Positions 37,199-46,702 of a stretch of 64,000 bases of DNA are shown piece by piece. Both the position numbers and the translations under genes were made by a program. Below the pieces are notes generated by a model, which did not search any database, was not told the DNA's origin, and saw only the letters and a program-made list of their open reading frames with translations. This DNA comes from Runella limosa DSM 17973. GTDB lineage: Bacteria; Bacteroidota; Bacteroidia; Cytophagales; Spirosomataceae. Numbering within the stretch: the stretch's first letter is position 1; every line of letters starts with the position of its first letter. The DNA lies in assembly GCF_000482465.1 (NCBI RefSeq), contig NZ_KI519426.1:251662-315661 (forward strand), read 5' to 3'.

Positions 37199-39343
37199 AT
37201 GAAAAACCTCATTCCCAGCACCCTAGTGGTGTGTTTGGCTTTGGGAGCGTGCAAAACCACTCCCGAACAAACAAAAGTCCTCACCCAAGCCGAATATCCT
37301 GCCGCTCCCGTTGCTGCCAAAAAGCCCCAAACTTTTACCAACCATGGCTATCAGCGCGTGGACGATTATTATTGGTTAAAGGATAAAACCAACCCTGAAA
37401 CAATTGCCTATATAAAAGCCGAAAATGCCTATGCTGATACGGTGATGGCTTCGACCAAAGCGCTTCAAAAAACGCTTTTTGACGAAATGAAGGGCCGAAT
37501 CAAAGAAGAAGATCAGTCGGTGCCGTCGTTCGATAATGGGTATTACTACTATTCTCGCGTTGGGAAAGGCCAACAATACAGCGTTCATTGCCGCAAAAAA
37601 GGCAGCCTTGACGCCGCCGAAGAAGTCATTTTTGATGAAAACAAAATGGCCGAAGGAAAAGGGGCTTTCATCATGGGAGGCTATGAAGTAAGCGATAACA
37701 ACAACATCGCTGCTTATGTCAGCAACACCACAGGTTCTTATGCTGAGTTTGAGCTGCGTTTTCGGGATTTACAAACGGGCAAAGAGTTACCCGACGTCAT
37801 CAGTCGCATGGGAGGTAGCCTTGCGTGGGCGGCTGATAACCAAACGGTGTTTTATTCGGTGCCTAATGCAGCCCTTCGTTCGCACAAAATTTATAAACAT
37901 GTAGTCGGAAGCAAAGCCAAAGACGAATTGGTATATGAAGAAAAAGACGAGCTATTTAACTGTTATGTAGGTCGTTCAAAAACCAAACGCATCATTGCGA
38001 TTCAATCGGGAAGCTTCACCAGCAGCGATACCCGAATCCTGCCCGCTGACCAGCCCAATGGAAAGTTTACGCTGTTTTTACCGCGTCAAAAAGATGTTGA
38101 ATACAACATTACCGACCACCCCGCTCACTATTATGTGTCGTGGAAAGACCCGCAAAACAAAAACCAAAAAATATACGAATTGCCCAAAGAGGGATACGAA
38201 AATCGCAGTACTTGGAAAGAGATTGTTGCACATGACCCCAAAGCAAAAATCGAAGGGATAGATATTTTTGAAAAGTATATGATTATCACCAAACGTATCA
38301 ATGGGTTGCTCGAGATGCAGGTTAGAGAATTGACAACGGGGAATAGCAAAACGATTTCGTTTCCCGAACCTGTCTATACCGCCTATCCGATGGGTACGCC
38401 TGATTTTACTTCGACGAAATTCCGTTACGCTTACACTTCGCTCAACCGCCCCACCACGACCTACGATTACGATATGCTGACCAATAGCAGCACAAAACTC
38501 AAAGAGCGTGAAGTACCGAGCGGTTTTAATCCCGACGACTATGAGGTAAAGCGGCTTTGGGCCACTGCCAAAGATGGTGTTAAAGTACCGATGGCTGTAG
38601 TGCATAAAAAAGGAATCACGCTCGACGGTACGAATCCGAGCCTCTTGTATTCGTATGGGTCGTACGGGTATTCGTCAGATGCGGGTTTTAATGCCAATAT
38701 CTTTAGCTTGGTCAACCGTGGTTTTGTCTATGTCATTGCGCAAATTCGTGGTGGGTCTGACTTGGGCGAACAGTGGTACGAAGACGGAAAATTGCAGAAG
38801 AAAATGAACACCTTTACCGATTTCATTGCCTGCGCCGAGCACCTCGTTAAAGAAAAATACACGTCTCCAGAAAAATTGGCCATCAACGGTGGAAGTGCGG
38901 GGGGCTTGTTGGTGGGGGCTGTGACCAACCTACGTCCCGATTTGTTTAAAGTAGTGGTGGCGGAAGTGCCTTTTGTCGATGTGATTAATACCATGCTTGA
39001 CCCCAATCTCCCGCTGACGACCCAAGAATACGAACAATGGGGCAACCCCAACGTAAAAGCTGACTATGACTATATCATGACGTACTCACCTTACGATAAC
39101 CTTAAAAAGGGGAATTGCCCGAACATTTTGGCTACGGGTGGTTTAAATGACTCGCAAGTTGGCTTTCACGAACCTGCCAAATGGGTCGCCAAAATTCGTA
39201 CCCTTAAAACTGACCAAAATGTAGTCCTTCTCAAAACCAACATGGACTCAGGCCACGGTGGTTCGACGGGGCGTTTTGACTACCTCAAAGACGAAGCTTT
39301 CAACTACGCCTTTATCCTTAGTCGATTGGGCATCGGAAAATAA
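37199..39343 (+). CDS. S9 family peptidase, oligopeptidase B-like lipoprotein
   Basis: 714 residues. The N-terminal signal ends in the lipobox LGAC (Cys about 19), so it is a lipoprotein. A seven-bladed propeller (about 80-430) is followed by a hydrolase domain with S566 (GGSAGG), D651 (GLNDSQV) and H686 (SGHGGS). The segment around SLVNRGFVYVIAQIRGGSDLG is typical of the oligopeptidase B / prolyl oligopeptidase branch. It cleaves short peptides, probably at the periplasmic face. Confidence 0.9.
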   Translation: MKNLIPSTLVVCLALGACKTTPEQTKVLTQAEYPAAPVAAKKPQTFTNHGYQRVDDYYWLKDKTNPETIAYIKAENAYADTVMASTKALQKTLFDEMKGRIKEEDQSVPSFDNGYYYYSRVGKGQQYSVHCRKKGSLDAAEEVIFDENKMAEGKGAFIMGGYEVSDNNNIAAYVSNTTGSYAEFELRFRDLQTGKELPDVISRMGGSLAWAADNQTVFYSVPNAALRSHKIYKHVVGSKAKDELVYEEKDELFNCYVGRSKTKRIIAIQSGSFTSSDTRILPADQPNGKFTLFLPRQKDVEYNITDHPAHYYVSWKDPQNKNQKIYELPKEGYENRSTWKEIVAHDPKAKIEGIDIFEKYMIITKRINGLLEMQVRELTTGNSKTISFPEPVYTAYPMGTPDFTSTKFRYAYTSLNRPTTTYDYDMLTNSSTKLKEREVPSGFNPDDYEVKRLWATAKDGVKVPMAVVHKKGITLDGTNPSLLYSYGSYGYSSDAGFNANIFSLVNRGFVYVIAQIRGGSDLGEQWYEDGKLQKKMNTFTDFIACAEHLVKEKYTSPEKLAINGGSAGGLLVGAVTNLRPDLFKVVVAEVPFVDVINTMLDPNLPLTTQEYEQWGNPNVKADYDYIMTYSPYDNLKKGNCPNILATGGLNDSQVGFHEPAKWVAKIRTLKTDQNVVLLKTNMDSGHGGSTGRFDYLKDEAFNYAFILSRLGIGK

Positions 39344-39382
39344 ACTGTTTTTAAACCATACCATTCATTAACAATTATCAAG

Positions 39383-40081
39383 ATGATTGACATACTAATT
39401 CCTTTGGTTTCGCTCATTGCCCTTGAGGTTATTCTGGGTATTGATAATATCATTTTTATATCCATTTTGGCGGATAAATTGCCAGAAAATCAGAGGAATA
39501 AACTCAGGTTTTGGGGGATTTCGCTGGCCATGGTAATGCGGCTTTGTTTGTTGGCCTTTATTTCTTGGATTTTAAAATTAGACCAAACCTTATTCACCCT
39601 GTTAGATATTCCTTTTTCAGGGAAAGGGCTGATTTTGATTGGGGGAGGTTTGTTTCTTCTTTATAAAAGTACCAAAGAGATTTACCATAAAACAGAAGCT
39701 AATAAAAATGACGCAGCTGTCACTTCTAAAAAAAGTACATTCAATCAGCTACTTGCGGAGGTGATAGTGTTGGATTTGGTGTTTTCTATCGACTCTATCA
39801 TCACGGCCGTTGGGATGGTTCAAGAACTTTGGGTAATGTACACCGCAGTGATTGTTACAGTGGTAATCATGCTGGTGGCTTCAAAACCTATTAGTGATTT
39901 TATTAGAAAACACCCTTCCTTCAAGATACTTGCCCTATGCTTTTTAATGATGATTGGTGTGGCATTGTTAGCCGAAGGTTTTCATTTTGAAATACCCAAA
40001 GGTTATATCTATTTCTCGATGGCATTTGCTTTTTTAGTAGATATAATTCAAATGAAAACGATTAAGCCACAGAAGGATTGA
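39383..40081 (+). CDS. TerC family integral membrane protein
   Basis: 232 residues with about seven membrane helices. The family hallmarks are ALEVILGIDNIIFISIL near the start and a second half with VLDLVFSIDSIITAVGM. Members are linked to metal export (Mn2+) and tellurite resistance. It lies 39 bp after the oligopeptidase gene. A hairpin of the CTTCCCAAGTTT family follows the stop. Confidence 0.88.
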   Translation: MIDILIPLVSLIALEVILGIDNIIFISILADKLPENQRNKLRFWGISLAMVMRLCLLAFISWILKLDQTLFTLLDIPFSGKGLILIGGGLFLLYKSTKEIYHKTEANKNDAAVTSKKSTFNQLLAEVIVLDLVFSIDSIITAVGMVQELWVMYTAVIVTVVIMLVASKPISDFIRKHPSFKILALCFLMMIGVALLAEGFHFEIPKGYIYFSMAFAFLVDIIQMKTIKPQKD

Positions 40082-40094
40082 AATGGCATTTTAA

Positions 40095-40125
40095 ACTTCC
40101 CAAGTTTAGGTCAAACTTGGGAAGT
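40095..40125. terminator. Hairpin of the CTTCCCAAGTTT family
   Basis: A 13-bp perfect stem (ACTTCCCAAGTTT and its complement) with a five-base loop, just after the TerC stop and before the convergent EamA gene end. Confidence 0.75.
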
Positions 40126-40146
40126 AATTAACCTAAGATAGGTAAA

Positions 40147-41015
40147 TTACTTTGCTTGTTTTACTGAAATTAGGGTTTGTAAAACAACTGAAAGCATGAC
40201 AAAAAATAACCCAATATAAAAAGAGATATTTACTTGTTTTCCTTCTCCAAAGAAGAGAAATGCGATGATAATAGAATAAATGGGTTCAAGATTAAATGTT
40301 AAATTAACCGTAAATGCAGGTATTTTTTTTAATACTTCAGCAAATGAAACATATAAACCAACCGTACAAAAAAAGATAATAATAACAGATAAAGGGTGTC
40401 TTTTGGGGTAGGGATAATATTTGTGGTAGGCGAAAAATGTAAATAAACAGGAAGTAAAATGCCTAGCCCAATTGTTCCCCCAAACATTTGGAAATAATTG
40501 ATGAGTTTACTGTCATAATTACTTACCAATCGCTCATTATAAATGGTATAAAGTGCAGCAAAAGATGAAGAGATTGTACCTAATACAATTCCTAATTGAT
40601 AAGAATGGTCAAGGTGAAATAGTAAACTAATACCCAGTAATGTTATTCCACTTAACAACATCTCAGAAAGTACAAAGCGTTTCTTTTCAATTAGAGGTTT
40701 AAAAAGCGCTGTAAAAAAACTTGTTAAACTATAACAAACGACTCCAACAGAGATATTTGAATACTTAATACTTGCATAAAAAAATAACCAGTGGGTAGTG
40801 ATAAGTAACCCAACTTTGGCAATGTTTAATTTTTCTTTTAAGCTTATTCGTGTGTTAATCTTGAATAGCTTAAGTATAATGAAGAGAAAAATAGTAGAAA
40901 ATAAAACTCTATACCAAGTTAATAGCCCTTCATTTAAGGAGATGAGCTTGCCGAAAATACCCGTAAATCCAGCAAATACTACCGCTGTGTGTAGTAATAA
41001 ATATGATTTTTTCAT
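40147..41015 (-). pseudogene. EamA/DMT family transporter, frameshifted in a homopolymer
   Basis: The ATG at 41015 opens a frame that follows a typical ten-helix EamA permease for 216 residues. It then breaks at a run of seven T (minus strand; A7 at 40368-40374) and stops at 40329. One extra T restores a 289-residue protein ending ...SVKQAK with a TAA at 40147, including the expected last helices (LNLEPIYSIIIAFLFF-like). The family exports or imports small metabolites. The shift could be a sequencing error, a real mutation, or slippage-based switching. Confidence 0.8.
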
Positions 41016-41178
41016 AAAAAGTTATCTGCCTTGTCCCTTTTAGGAACAAGTTTGTTTAATAATACTGTTTAATTGAAGTCTTCTATTGTAGAAGGAAAAA
41101 TTAAACAATTGGAGGAGAAAGACAACTTTTACGATTCATACTTATTTTAGCGAATTACAAAGCAAAGGTAATAAAAAA

Positions 41179-41216
41179 TGCTGTAGAAGCATTCCCAGGG
41201 GGAGTTATCTACAGCA
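41179..41216 (-). terminator. Terminator after the M14 carboxypeptidase
   Basis: Stem TGCTGTAGA / TCTACAGCA (9 bp) with a 20-base loop. On the minus strand it is followed by TTTTTTAT. It lies 41 bp beyond the stop. Confidence 0.6.
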
Positions 41217-41256
41217 CTTATCTTGGAATATCGCCTTTACTCTACGAGGACAGTGA

Positions 41257-43164
41257 TTATTGTCCAATCACAATTTCTTTCTCTTGATAACCTCCTCGCG
41301 TTGAAAGCAGCTTAACTTTGGCTTTAACACTTCCCGTTTGGTTGAGTTTTACGCGGAAAATGCCTTCTTTGGTTTCGTTAGGAGCCGTATAACCCGCAAA
41401 AATGGTTTTATCAAACAAGGTTGGCTGCGTAATCACCACTTTTGCTTCTTCAAAACCTTTCAATAAGTTCTTGTCAATGTCGAGGGTAAGACGGTCTTCT
41501 TGAACGATTTTGACGCGTTTGGCCTGTTCCAATGCCACGGGAAGTTTTCCAGTGTTACTCCATTTTACCCTAATTTCGTACTCTTTGTTAGGAAGGGCTT
41601 TCACTGAAACGTCTTTGAACTCTACCTGTGGAAGCTCCAGTGCCATGCCTAAGTTGAAGAGCGATTGCTTTGAAATCCACGTTTCTAAGTTCCAAGCAGG
41701 GCCATTTTGGGCAAAAAACTTGGGATGAAAACCACCAATTTCAACCTCACCTAACACAGGGTGAGCTAGTTTCGTCCAAGGTTTAAAACCGTTTTTCTTA
41801 TTGGCTTCATCGTCCCACATTAAGCCGTCGTATTCGTCGTATTGGCCATCTTTGTCGTAATCTTTCATGGCGCCACCGTTCCAAAGTTCATCACCATACC
41901 AGATTGAACCGTAATAAAAATACCCAAAGTCGGGGCCGTGGCCAAACAGCGGCTGAGGCTTGGAAGGATCACCCGTGACACGGTCGGTTTTGCTGCGCGT
42001 GGCGTAAGTATAATACACATCGCCCGCCCACGGATAGTTGGTGTGCGATAGCCCGAGGCTGTCCATGTGCTTGTAAATAGCAAGGTCAGCAGGAAACATA
42101 CTTTCTTCACTTTTGGACGTTGACGGTGGGCGTAAGTGCATGGGCACACGCGTATCCATCGAGTTGACGACCGAAATATTGGGATGTTGGAGTAACCACA
42201 GCACCGTAGAGCGGGTTTCGATTTCGCTCAATGGATACTCTCCTGCGCCACCTTGCGTGTAGCCGCGTCCTGTGAGGTCACCGCCTTGGTCGGGCCGCCA
42301 GTTTTCGGGGTAGTTGCGGTGGTTGTCGAGGCCGCCAATCCCGTCTTCGTTGTACTTGCCATCACCGTCATTGTCAATGCCTTCGGTATAAACCAACCAT
42401 TCTCCTTTGCCTTCCTGTACCCGTTTCATCAAGCGCGGGTCGCGGGGGTCTAGGATAAAGTCAGCTTTTTCTTTTTCGGCTTTAGTAACGGCTTTTTTAC
42501 GAATTTGATAAATCACGCCGTCGCCATCGAGGTCTTCTTCGGGGTCTTCGTCGAGCAAACCGTCGCGGTCATCATCTTTGGGATGAACTGTGCTGCGGTT
42601 GCGTTGCGCCGAAAACAAATACATGGTTGAGCCATCAGGATTATTTTCGGGGCGTAAATAAATGGTTTTGGTGTCAATCAGTTTGGTAATGGCGGCGTCT
42701 TTGCCATAATTATCAAGCAAGTGCTTGGTCAGCCACAAAATCGCCTCGCTACTGGTCACTTCGCCGCTGTGACGGCCAGCTTCAAAGTAAGCAGCGGGCT
42801 TGTCGGTATGCTTGCCTGTCTTTTTATTAGTGAGGGTCATTTGAAGAATCGGACGCCCTTCGTAGCTTTTCGCAACTTCGTATAAATCAACGAGATTGGG
42901 GTATTGTTCGGCCCATTTACGGTACCAATGATACATCACATCGGGTGAGTGATAGACGTCAAACGCGAGTTTGTCGGTGGGGGTATATTGGACGTCTTTG
43001 AAGTAATGTTTTTTGAAAAAACTCACGCCATGACGTTCTCCTTTGACGGTGTAAAATTTGTTAGCGGTGTCTTGTTCGGGCCATTTTGGTTCGGGATAAT
43101 AGGGTTTTTGTGCCCAAATACTGACAGAAATCAGGATGAGGGAAAGAGTAGAAAGGTTTTTCAT
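41257..43164 (-). CDS. M14 family zinc carboxypeptidase
   Basis: 635 residues. Signal peptide about 1-18 (ending IWAQ). Zinc ligands H132 and E135 lie in GRHSGE; the third His is probably about 130 residues later. An acidic segment at about 197-216 (DDDRDGLLDEDPEED...) looks like tandem calcium-binding loops inserted in the peptidase, and a second (NDGDGKYNEDG-type) lies nearby. A beta-rich C-terminal domain (about 530-635) follows. It probably trims proteins or peptides in the periplasm or outside the cell. Confidence 0.87.
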   Translation of the reverse strand: MKNLSTLSLILISVSIWAQKPYYPEPKWPEQDTANKFYTVKGERHGVSFFKKHYFKDVQYTPTDKLAFDVYHSPDVMYHWYRKWAEQYPNLVDLYEVAKSYEGRPILQMTLTNKKTGKHTDKPAAYFEAGRHSGEVTSSEAILWLTKHLLDNYGKDAAITKLIDTKTIYLRPENNPDGSTMYLFSAQRNRSTVHPKDDDRDGLLDEDPEEDLDGDGVIYQIRKKAVTKAEKEKADFILDPRDPRLMKRVQEGKGEWLVYTEGIDNDGDGKYNEDGIGGLDNHRNYPENWRPDQGGDLTGRGYTQGGAGEYPLSEIETRSTVLWLLQHPNISVVNSMDTRVPMHLRPPSTSKSEESMFPADLAIYKHMDSLGLSHTNYPWAGDVYYTYATRSKTDRVTGDPSKPQPLFGHGPDFGYFYYGSIWYGDELWNGGAMKDYDKDGQYDEYDGLMWDDEANKKNGFKPWTKLAHPVLGEVEIGGFHPKFFAQNGPAWNLETWISKQSLFNLGMALELPQVEFKDVSVKALPNKEYEIRVKWSNTGKLPVALEQAKRVKIVQEDRLTLDIDKNLLKGFEEAKVVITQPTLFDKTIFAGYTAPNETKEGIFRVKLNQTGSVKAKVKLLSTRGGYQEKEIVIGQ

Positions 43165-43250
43165 TGGATTTTATGAAGTGTTGTTGAATGGGCAAATTAG
43201 CTATTTTTGGCCAAAAATCAGTGTATTTTACGTTTAACCTAACCAATAAA

Positions 43251-43595
43251 ATGAGCCTAAAGAAAGTTGTTTCGCTGTTTTTGGCGATTATGTTTTTGTA
43301 TTTCGTGGTGGTGCAGTACAACGACCCCGATCCTGAGCTGTGGATGCCGATTTATGGTATTGCCGTCGCAGCTAGTTTGAGTATATTTTTTGGGAAAGCC
43401 CCCAACAGGTACGTGTTTTTTATTTTGGCGGGAGCTTATTTTTTAGCGGCTTTTCAGCAGTGGCCACCGAAGTATGAAGGTGTATTTTGGGGAGAAATGG
43501 CCATGCGTTCTATCAACATTGAGCTTGCCCGTGAGTCGTTGGGCTTGGCCATCAGTGCAATAGGAATGATTATTTTGGGCTTTTTACGGAACTAG
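43251..43595 (+). CDS. TMEM220-like membrane protein
   Basis: 114 residues from the ATG at 43251; upstream in-frame starts add a tail without membrane character. Four membrane helices are seen. The sequence FVVVQYNDPDPELWMPIYG near the start is the family signature of transmembrane family 220. The role is unknown. It is divergent from the carboxypeptidase gene. Confidence 0.8.
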   Translation: MSLKKVVSLFLAIMFLYFVVVQYNDPDPELWMPIYGIAVAASLSIFFGKAPNRYVFFILAGAYFLAAFQQWPPKYEGVFWGEMAMRSINIELARESLGLAISAIGMIILGFLRN

Positions 43596-43600
43596 AGTTT

Positions 43601-43656
43601 CATCTTCCCGAAAGCGCGTTATACCTTCCCGAAAGTTCAAAACTTTCGGGAAGATG
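43601..43656. terminator. Hairpin of the CTTCCCGAAAGTT family with two alternative left arms
   Basis: The left arm CATCTTCCCGAAAG (43601-43614) and an inner copy CTTCCCGAAAGTT (43625-43637) can both pair with the single right arm AACTTTCGGGAAG...ATG (43641-43656). It lies between convergent genes. Confidence 0.75.
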
Positions 43657-43664
43657 CTGATGCC

Positions 43665-44636
43665 TTACTTGATTTTTACCTTAGTGGCTCCATAGCCAAA
43701 CTTTTCCTTTTGGGCATCCTCGTAAAACTTTACGTTTTTGTGCTTGCTCATTCGGCGGTGAAGTTCAGTACGCAAAACTCCGTTCCCAACGCCATGAATA
43801 AACGTAATTTCGTCCATGCCACTTGCGATGGCTTTTTCGAGTTGTTGCTCAAAGGTCTTTAATTGAATCGCAATCATCTCGTTATTGCTCAACGCCAAAA
43901 AATCGCGCGTTAGTTTTTCAATGTGCAAATCAACCACCGACGAAGGGCGTTCAATAGGTTGAGAAGCAGCAGGTTCAGGCTCGTTTTTCTCCATCATTTT
44001 CTCTTTCAACACTTGCGCATTGAGCGGCTGGTCTAGCTTTTCGTCGGCGTCGAGTTGAAAAAGGTACGCGTCCTTTTCAAGGATTGGTGCTTTGCGTTTG
44101 TTCTTAAAAAAAGTATTGGCCCTAAACTTAATACGCTTCGTAAGCGGAGCCCTTTCGGGAGAAAACCCAACGGTAAAATAGAGGCAATGAAATACAAACG
44201 TGCCCCAGTCTTCAAAATCTTTGATCAGTAATTCGTGGACTTTAATAGCGCTTTTGGCCTTGAGGTAGCCCCCCGAAATACCACGTTGATGGCGTTCGGT
44301 GGGAGTAGCGAGCGAATAAGGCAAATCCCAGTCGGTATTATTGACGAGATGGAGAACAATTTCGCGGTCATTGAGCGGAACAAAGGCCATAAAAATCCCT
44401 TTTTCGGCACGAATGCCTGTGGGGCGGCTATCGGTGGCTTTATCGGGCGTTGGCTGTGGTTTTACCGTACGAAATGCCTGTGCTTCAGCTGCTGAAACTA
44501 CGGCCAATTCACGCTTTAAAACGGGCAAACGGAAACCGTCTTCGATTTCGATTTCGATGACGTTGTTAGGTAAAATTCGGGTAACGATACCCTCTTCTTT
44601 GGAATGAATTAATCTGACTTTGTCGCCTATGTTCAT
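43665..44636 (-). CDS. DUF2027 and Smr domain protein
   Basis: 323 residues in the Bacteroidota arrangement: an N-terminal beta-rich DUF2027 domain beginning MNIGDKVRLIHSKEEG (SH3-like), a linker, and a C-terminal Smr domain (about 240-323) with VDLHIEKL, then FIHGVGNGVLRTELH. The HGxGxG signature of Smr endonucleases is present. Such proteins may act on branched DNA or on stalled ribosomes. It lies 40 bp downstream of RecQ on the same strand and may be cotranscribed with it. Confidence 0.87.
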   Translation of the reverse strand: MNIGDKVRLIHSKEEGIVTRILPNNVIEIEIEDGFRLPVLKRELAVVSAAEAQAFRTVKPQPTPDKATDSRPTGIRAEKGIFMAFVPLNDREIVLHLVNNTDWDLPYSLATPTERHQRGISGGYLKAKSAIKVHELLIKDFEDWGTFVFHCLYFTVGFSPERAPLTKRIKFRANTFFKNKRKAPILEKDAYLFQLDADEKLDQPLNAQVLKEKMMEKNEPEPAASQPIERPSSVVDLHIEKLTRDFLALSNNEMIAIQLKTFEQQLEKAIASGMDEITFIHGVGNGVLRTELHRRMSKHKNVKFYEDAQKEKFGYGATKVKIK

Positions 44637-44676
44637 TGTGTTAGTATGCGTTGTCTTATTGTTTTTTGAAGCTTCA

Positions 44677-46581
44677 TTACTCCTTTAGTCGTATTCTTCC
44701 TTCACTTTCATACAAAACGACTTCGTCCTCCAATAGTTCCCGCAGGGTTGCAATAGCAATTTGTTCGTTTTTTAATCCAAAGGCGGCTACCAGTTGTTGA
44801 GGACTCAAGGGACTAAGTTTTAACAAACGTAGCATTTCAGCTCGAATGGGGGCGTGTTCGGCGGGAGAAGCAGTTTTTTTCTTTTTGGCCAAACAATTAT
44901 CGCAAATCCCACAGTCGGTGTCGGTGGCCTCGCCAAAATAGTTTTGAAGTAATTGCGTTCGACAACGGTTTTTTTGTTGAACGTAACTAATCACTGCTGC
45001 AATTCGTTGCAAATCGGTCTGATGCTTTTCTTCAATTGCCAGAGAATTAATGGGCATCTGGGAGGCACCGAAGCGGGGAGTAGCAAAGCCAAATTGGGGC
45101 TTAACTCGCTGTTTGTCATAGACAATCATGCCAAGGTCGTGAAGTCCTTGTAGAAGTTTGACCACATCGTTTTCCATTGTGTAATGTTTTTGGCCAATGG
45201 CGGTTTCCGAAATGGGTACAAACTGGCTAAATAGCTCGCCCCCGTACATACGCAATAAAAGTTTGATAAAACTATCGTATTGAGGGTATTTGAGTTGTAG
45301 CTCGTACAGAGATCGATTATCGACCGTGATATGAATTTTAGAAACGCTATTGTAGGCTTCGCTAAGTTGCACCAAGCCCTCTTCCTCAAGGAGCTTTATG
45401 GCAAAGTGTGTTTCAGAAAGGGGCAAGCCAAACGTGCCTGTAAAATCTTGTAAGTCGAAGTCAAAGGTATCAAATTCGCCTCCTCCCACGGGGACTTTAT
45501 AATAGTTGGAAAGCGCCTGATACACACGACGGAGAAGGTCGATAGGTGGGTATTTTTGGTCAACATTTCGGGCTAATTCGTCCAAATCCCGCTGAGAATA
45601 GAGGGCCACAGCATAGGCGCGTTGCCCATCCCGCCCCGCTCGCCCCGCTTCTTGGTAGTAGGCTTCGAGGGTATCGGGCAAATCAATATGAATGACGGAG
45701 CGAACGTCGGGTTTGTCGATACCCATGCCAAAAGCATTGGTGGCGACCATCACCCGCGAACGGTTACGAATCCAAGCTTCTTGCTTTTCGCTGCGCTGTT
45801 TATTGGGAACACCCGCGTGGTAAAAATCGGCGCGAATACCGTTACGGTTGAGCCAATCGGCTACTTCTTTGGTACGGCGACGATTACGGACATAAATGAT
45901 GGAACTTCCCTGTACATTTTGTAAAATACGGAGTAACCGAGCGTCTTTGTTTTCTTCAAAAAATGCTGAATAGGATAAGTTAGCTCTTGCAAAGGTCGAT
46001 TGGAAAATGGCGGGTTCGCGCATTTCCAATTTTTCACAAATATCTATCTTAACGGGGTCGGTGGCGGAAGCCGTAAGGGCAATAAGAGGAACCGCAGGTA
46101 ACAGTTGACGAAAGGCGGCAATTTGTAAATAGGCTGGCCGAAAATCATAGCCCCATTGCGAGATACAGTGGGCTTCGTCGATGGCCAAAAGCGAGATTTT
46201 CATTTGCTTGACCCGCGTCAAAAAAATCTCGGTACGTAGCCGTTCGGGCGAAACATACAAGAATTTAGTCGTTCCGTGAATGCAGTTATCAAGCACAATG
46301 TCAATTTCGTGCCAATTCATCCCCGAATAAATGGCCGCTGCCATGATGCGTCGCCGTTTGAGCTGCTCCACTTGGTCTTTCATGAGGGCAATCAACGGCG
46401 TAACGACGATACAAACACCCTCTTTCGCCAACGCAGGTACTTGAAAACACACCGACTTTCCCCCGCCCGTCGGGAGTAACGCGAGCGTATCTCGCCCCGA
46501 CAAAATACTTTGAATAATGTCTTCTTGTAGCGGACGAAACGAATCGTAGTTCCAGTACTGTTTTAAAATGTCATGAATCAT
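44677..46581 (-). CDS. recQ: ATP-dependent DNA helicase RecQ
   Basis: 634 residues. Walker A TGGGKSVCFQ, Walker B/box II DEAH in LLAIDEAHCISQWG, motif VI QEAGRAGRDGQ, a RecQ-C zinc-binding region with four Cys (CRTQLL..., CGICDNC) and a shortened C-terminus with a winged helix but without a clear HRDC domain. It unwinds DNA 3' to 5' during recombination repair. It is probably the first gene of a pair with the Smr protein. Confidence 0.92.
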   Translation of the reverse strand: MIHDILKQYWNYDSFRPLQEDIIQSILSGRDTLALLPTGGGKSVCFQVPALAKEGVCIVVTPLIALMKDQVEQLKRRRIMAAAIYSGMNWHEIDIVLDNCIHGTTKFLYVSPERLRTEIFLTRVKQMKISLLAIDEAHCISQWGYDFRPAYLQIAAFRQLLPAVPLIALTASATDPVKIDICEKLEMREPAIFQSTFARANLSYSAFFEENKDARLLRILQNVQGSSIIYVRNRRRTKEVADWLNRNGIRADFYHAGVPNKQRSEKQEAWIRNRSRVMVATNAFGMGIDKPDVRSVIHIDLPDTLEAYYQEAGRAGRDGQRAYAVALYSQRDLDELARNVDQKYPPIDLLRRVYQALSNYYKVPVGGGEFDTFDFDLQDFTGTFGLPLSETHFAIKLLEEEGLVQLSEAYNSVSKIHITVDNRSLYELQLKYPQYDSFIKLLLRMYGGELFSQFVPISETAIGQKHYTMENDVVKLLQGLHDLGMIVYDKQRVKPQFGFATPRFGASQMPINSLAIEEKHQTDLQRIAAVISYVQQKNRCRTQLLQNYFGEATDTDCGICDNCLAKKKKTASPAEHAPIRAEMLRLLKLSPLSPQQLVAAFGLKNEQIAIATLRELLEDEVVLYESEGRIRLKE

Positions 46582-46650
46582 ACTTCCCTAACTCCAATCG
46601 AAACGCAAAGGTAACAGTTGGGGTGGAAAAACGTCTTTCTCCCAAAAAAA

Positions 46651-46676
46651 CAAGGCGCGACATTTGTCGCGCCTTG
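46651..46676 (-). terminator. Terminator of sucC
   Basis: A 12-bp perfect stem (CAAGGCGCGACA and its complement) with a two-base centre, followed on the minus strand by seven T. It lies 27 bp beyond the sucC stop. Confidence 0.85.
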
Positions 46677-46702
46677 CCATGAAAATACGTTATGGGATTC
46701 TC

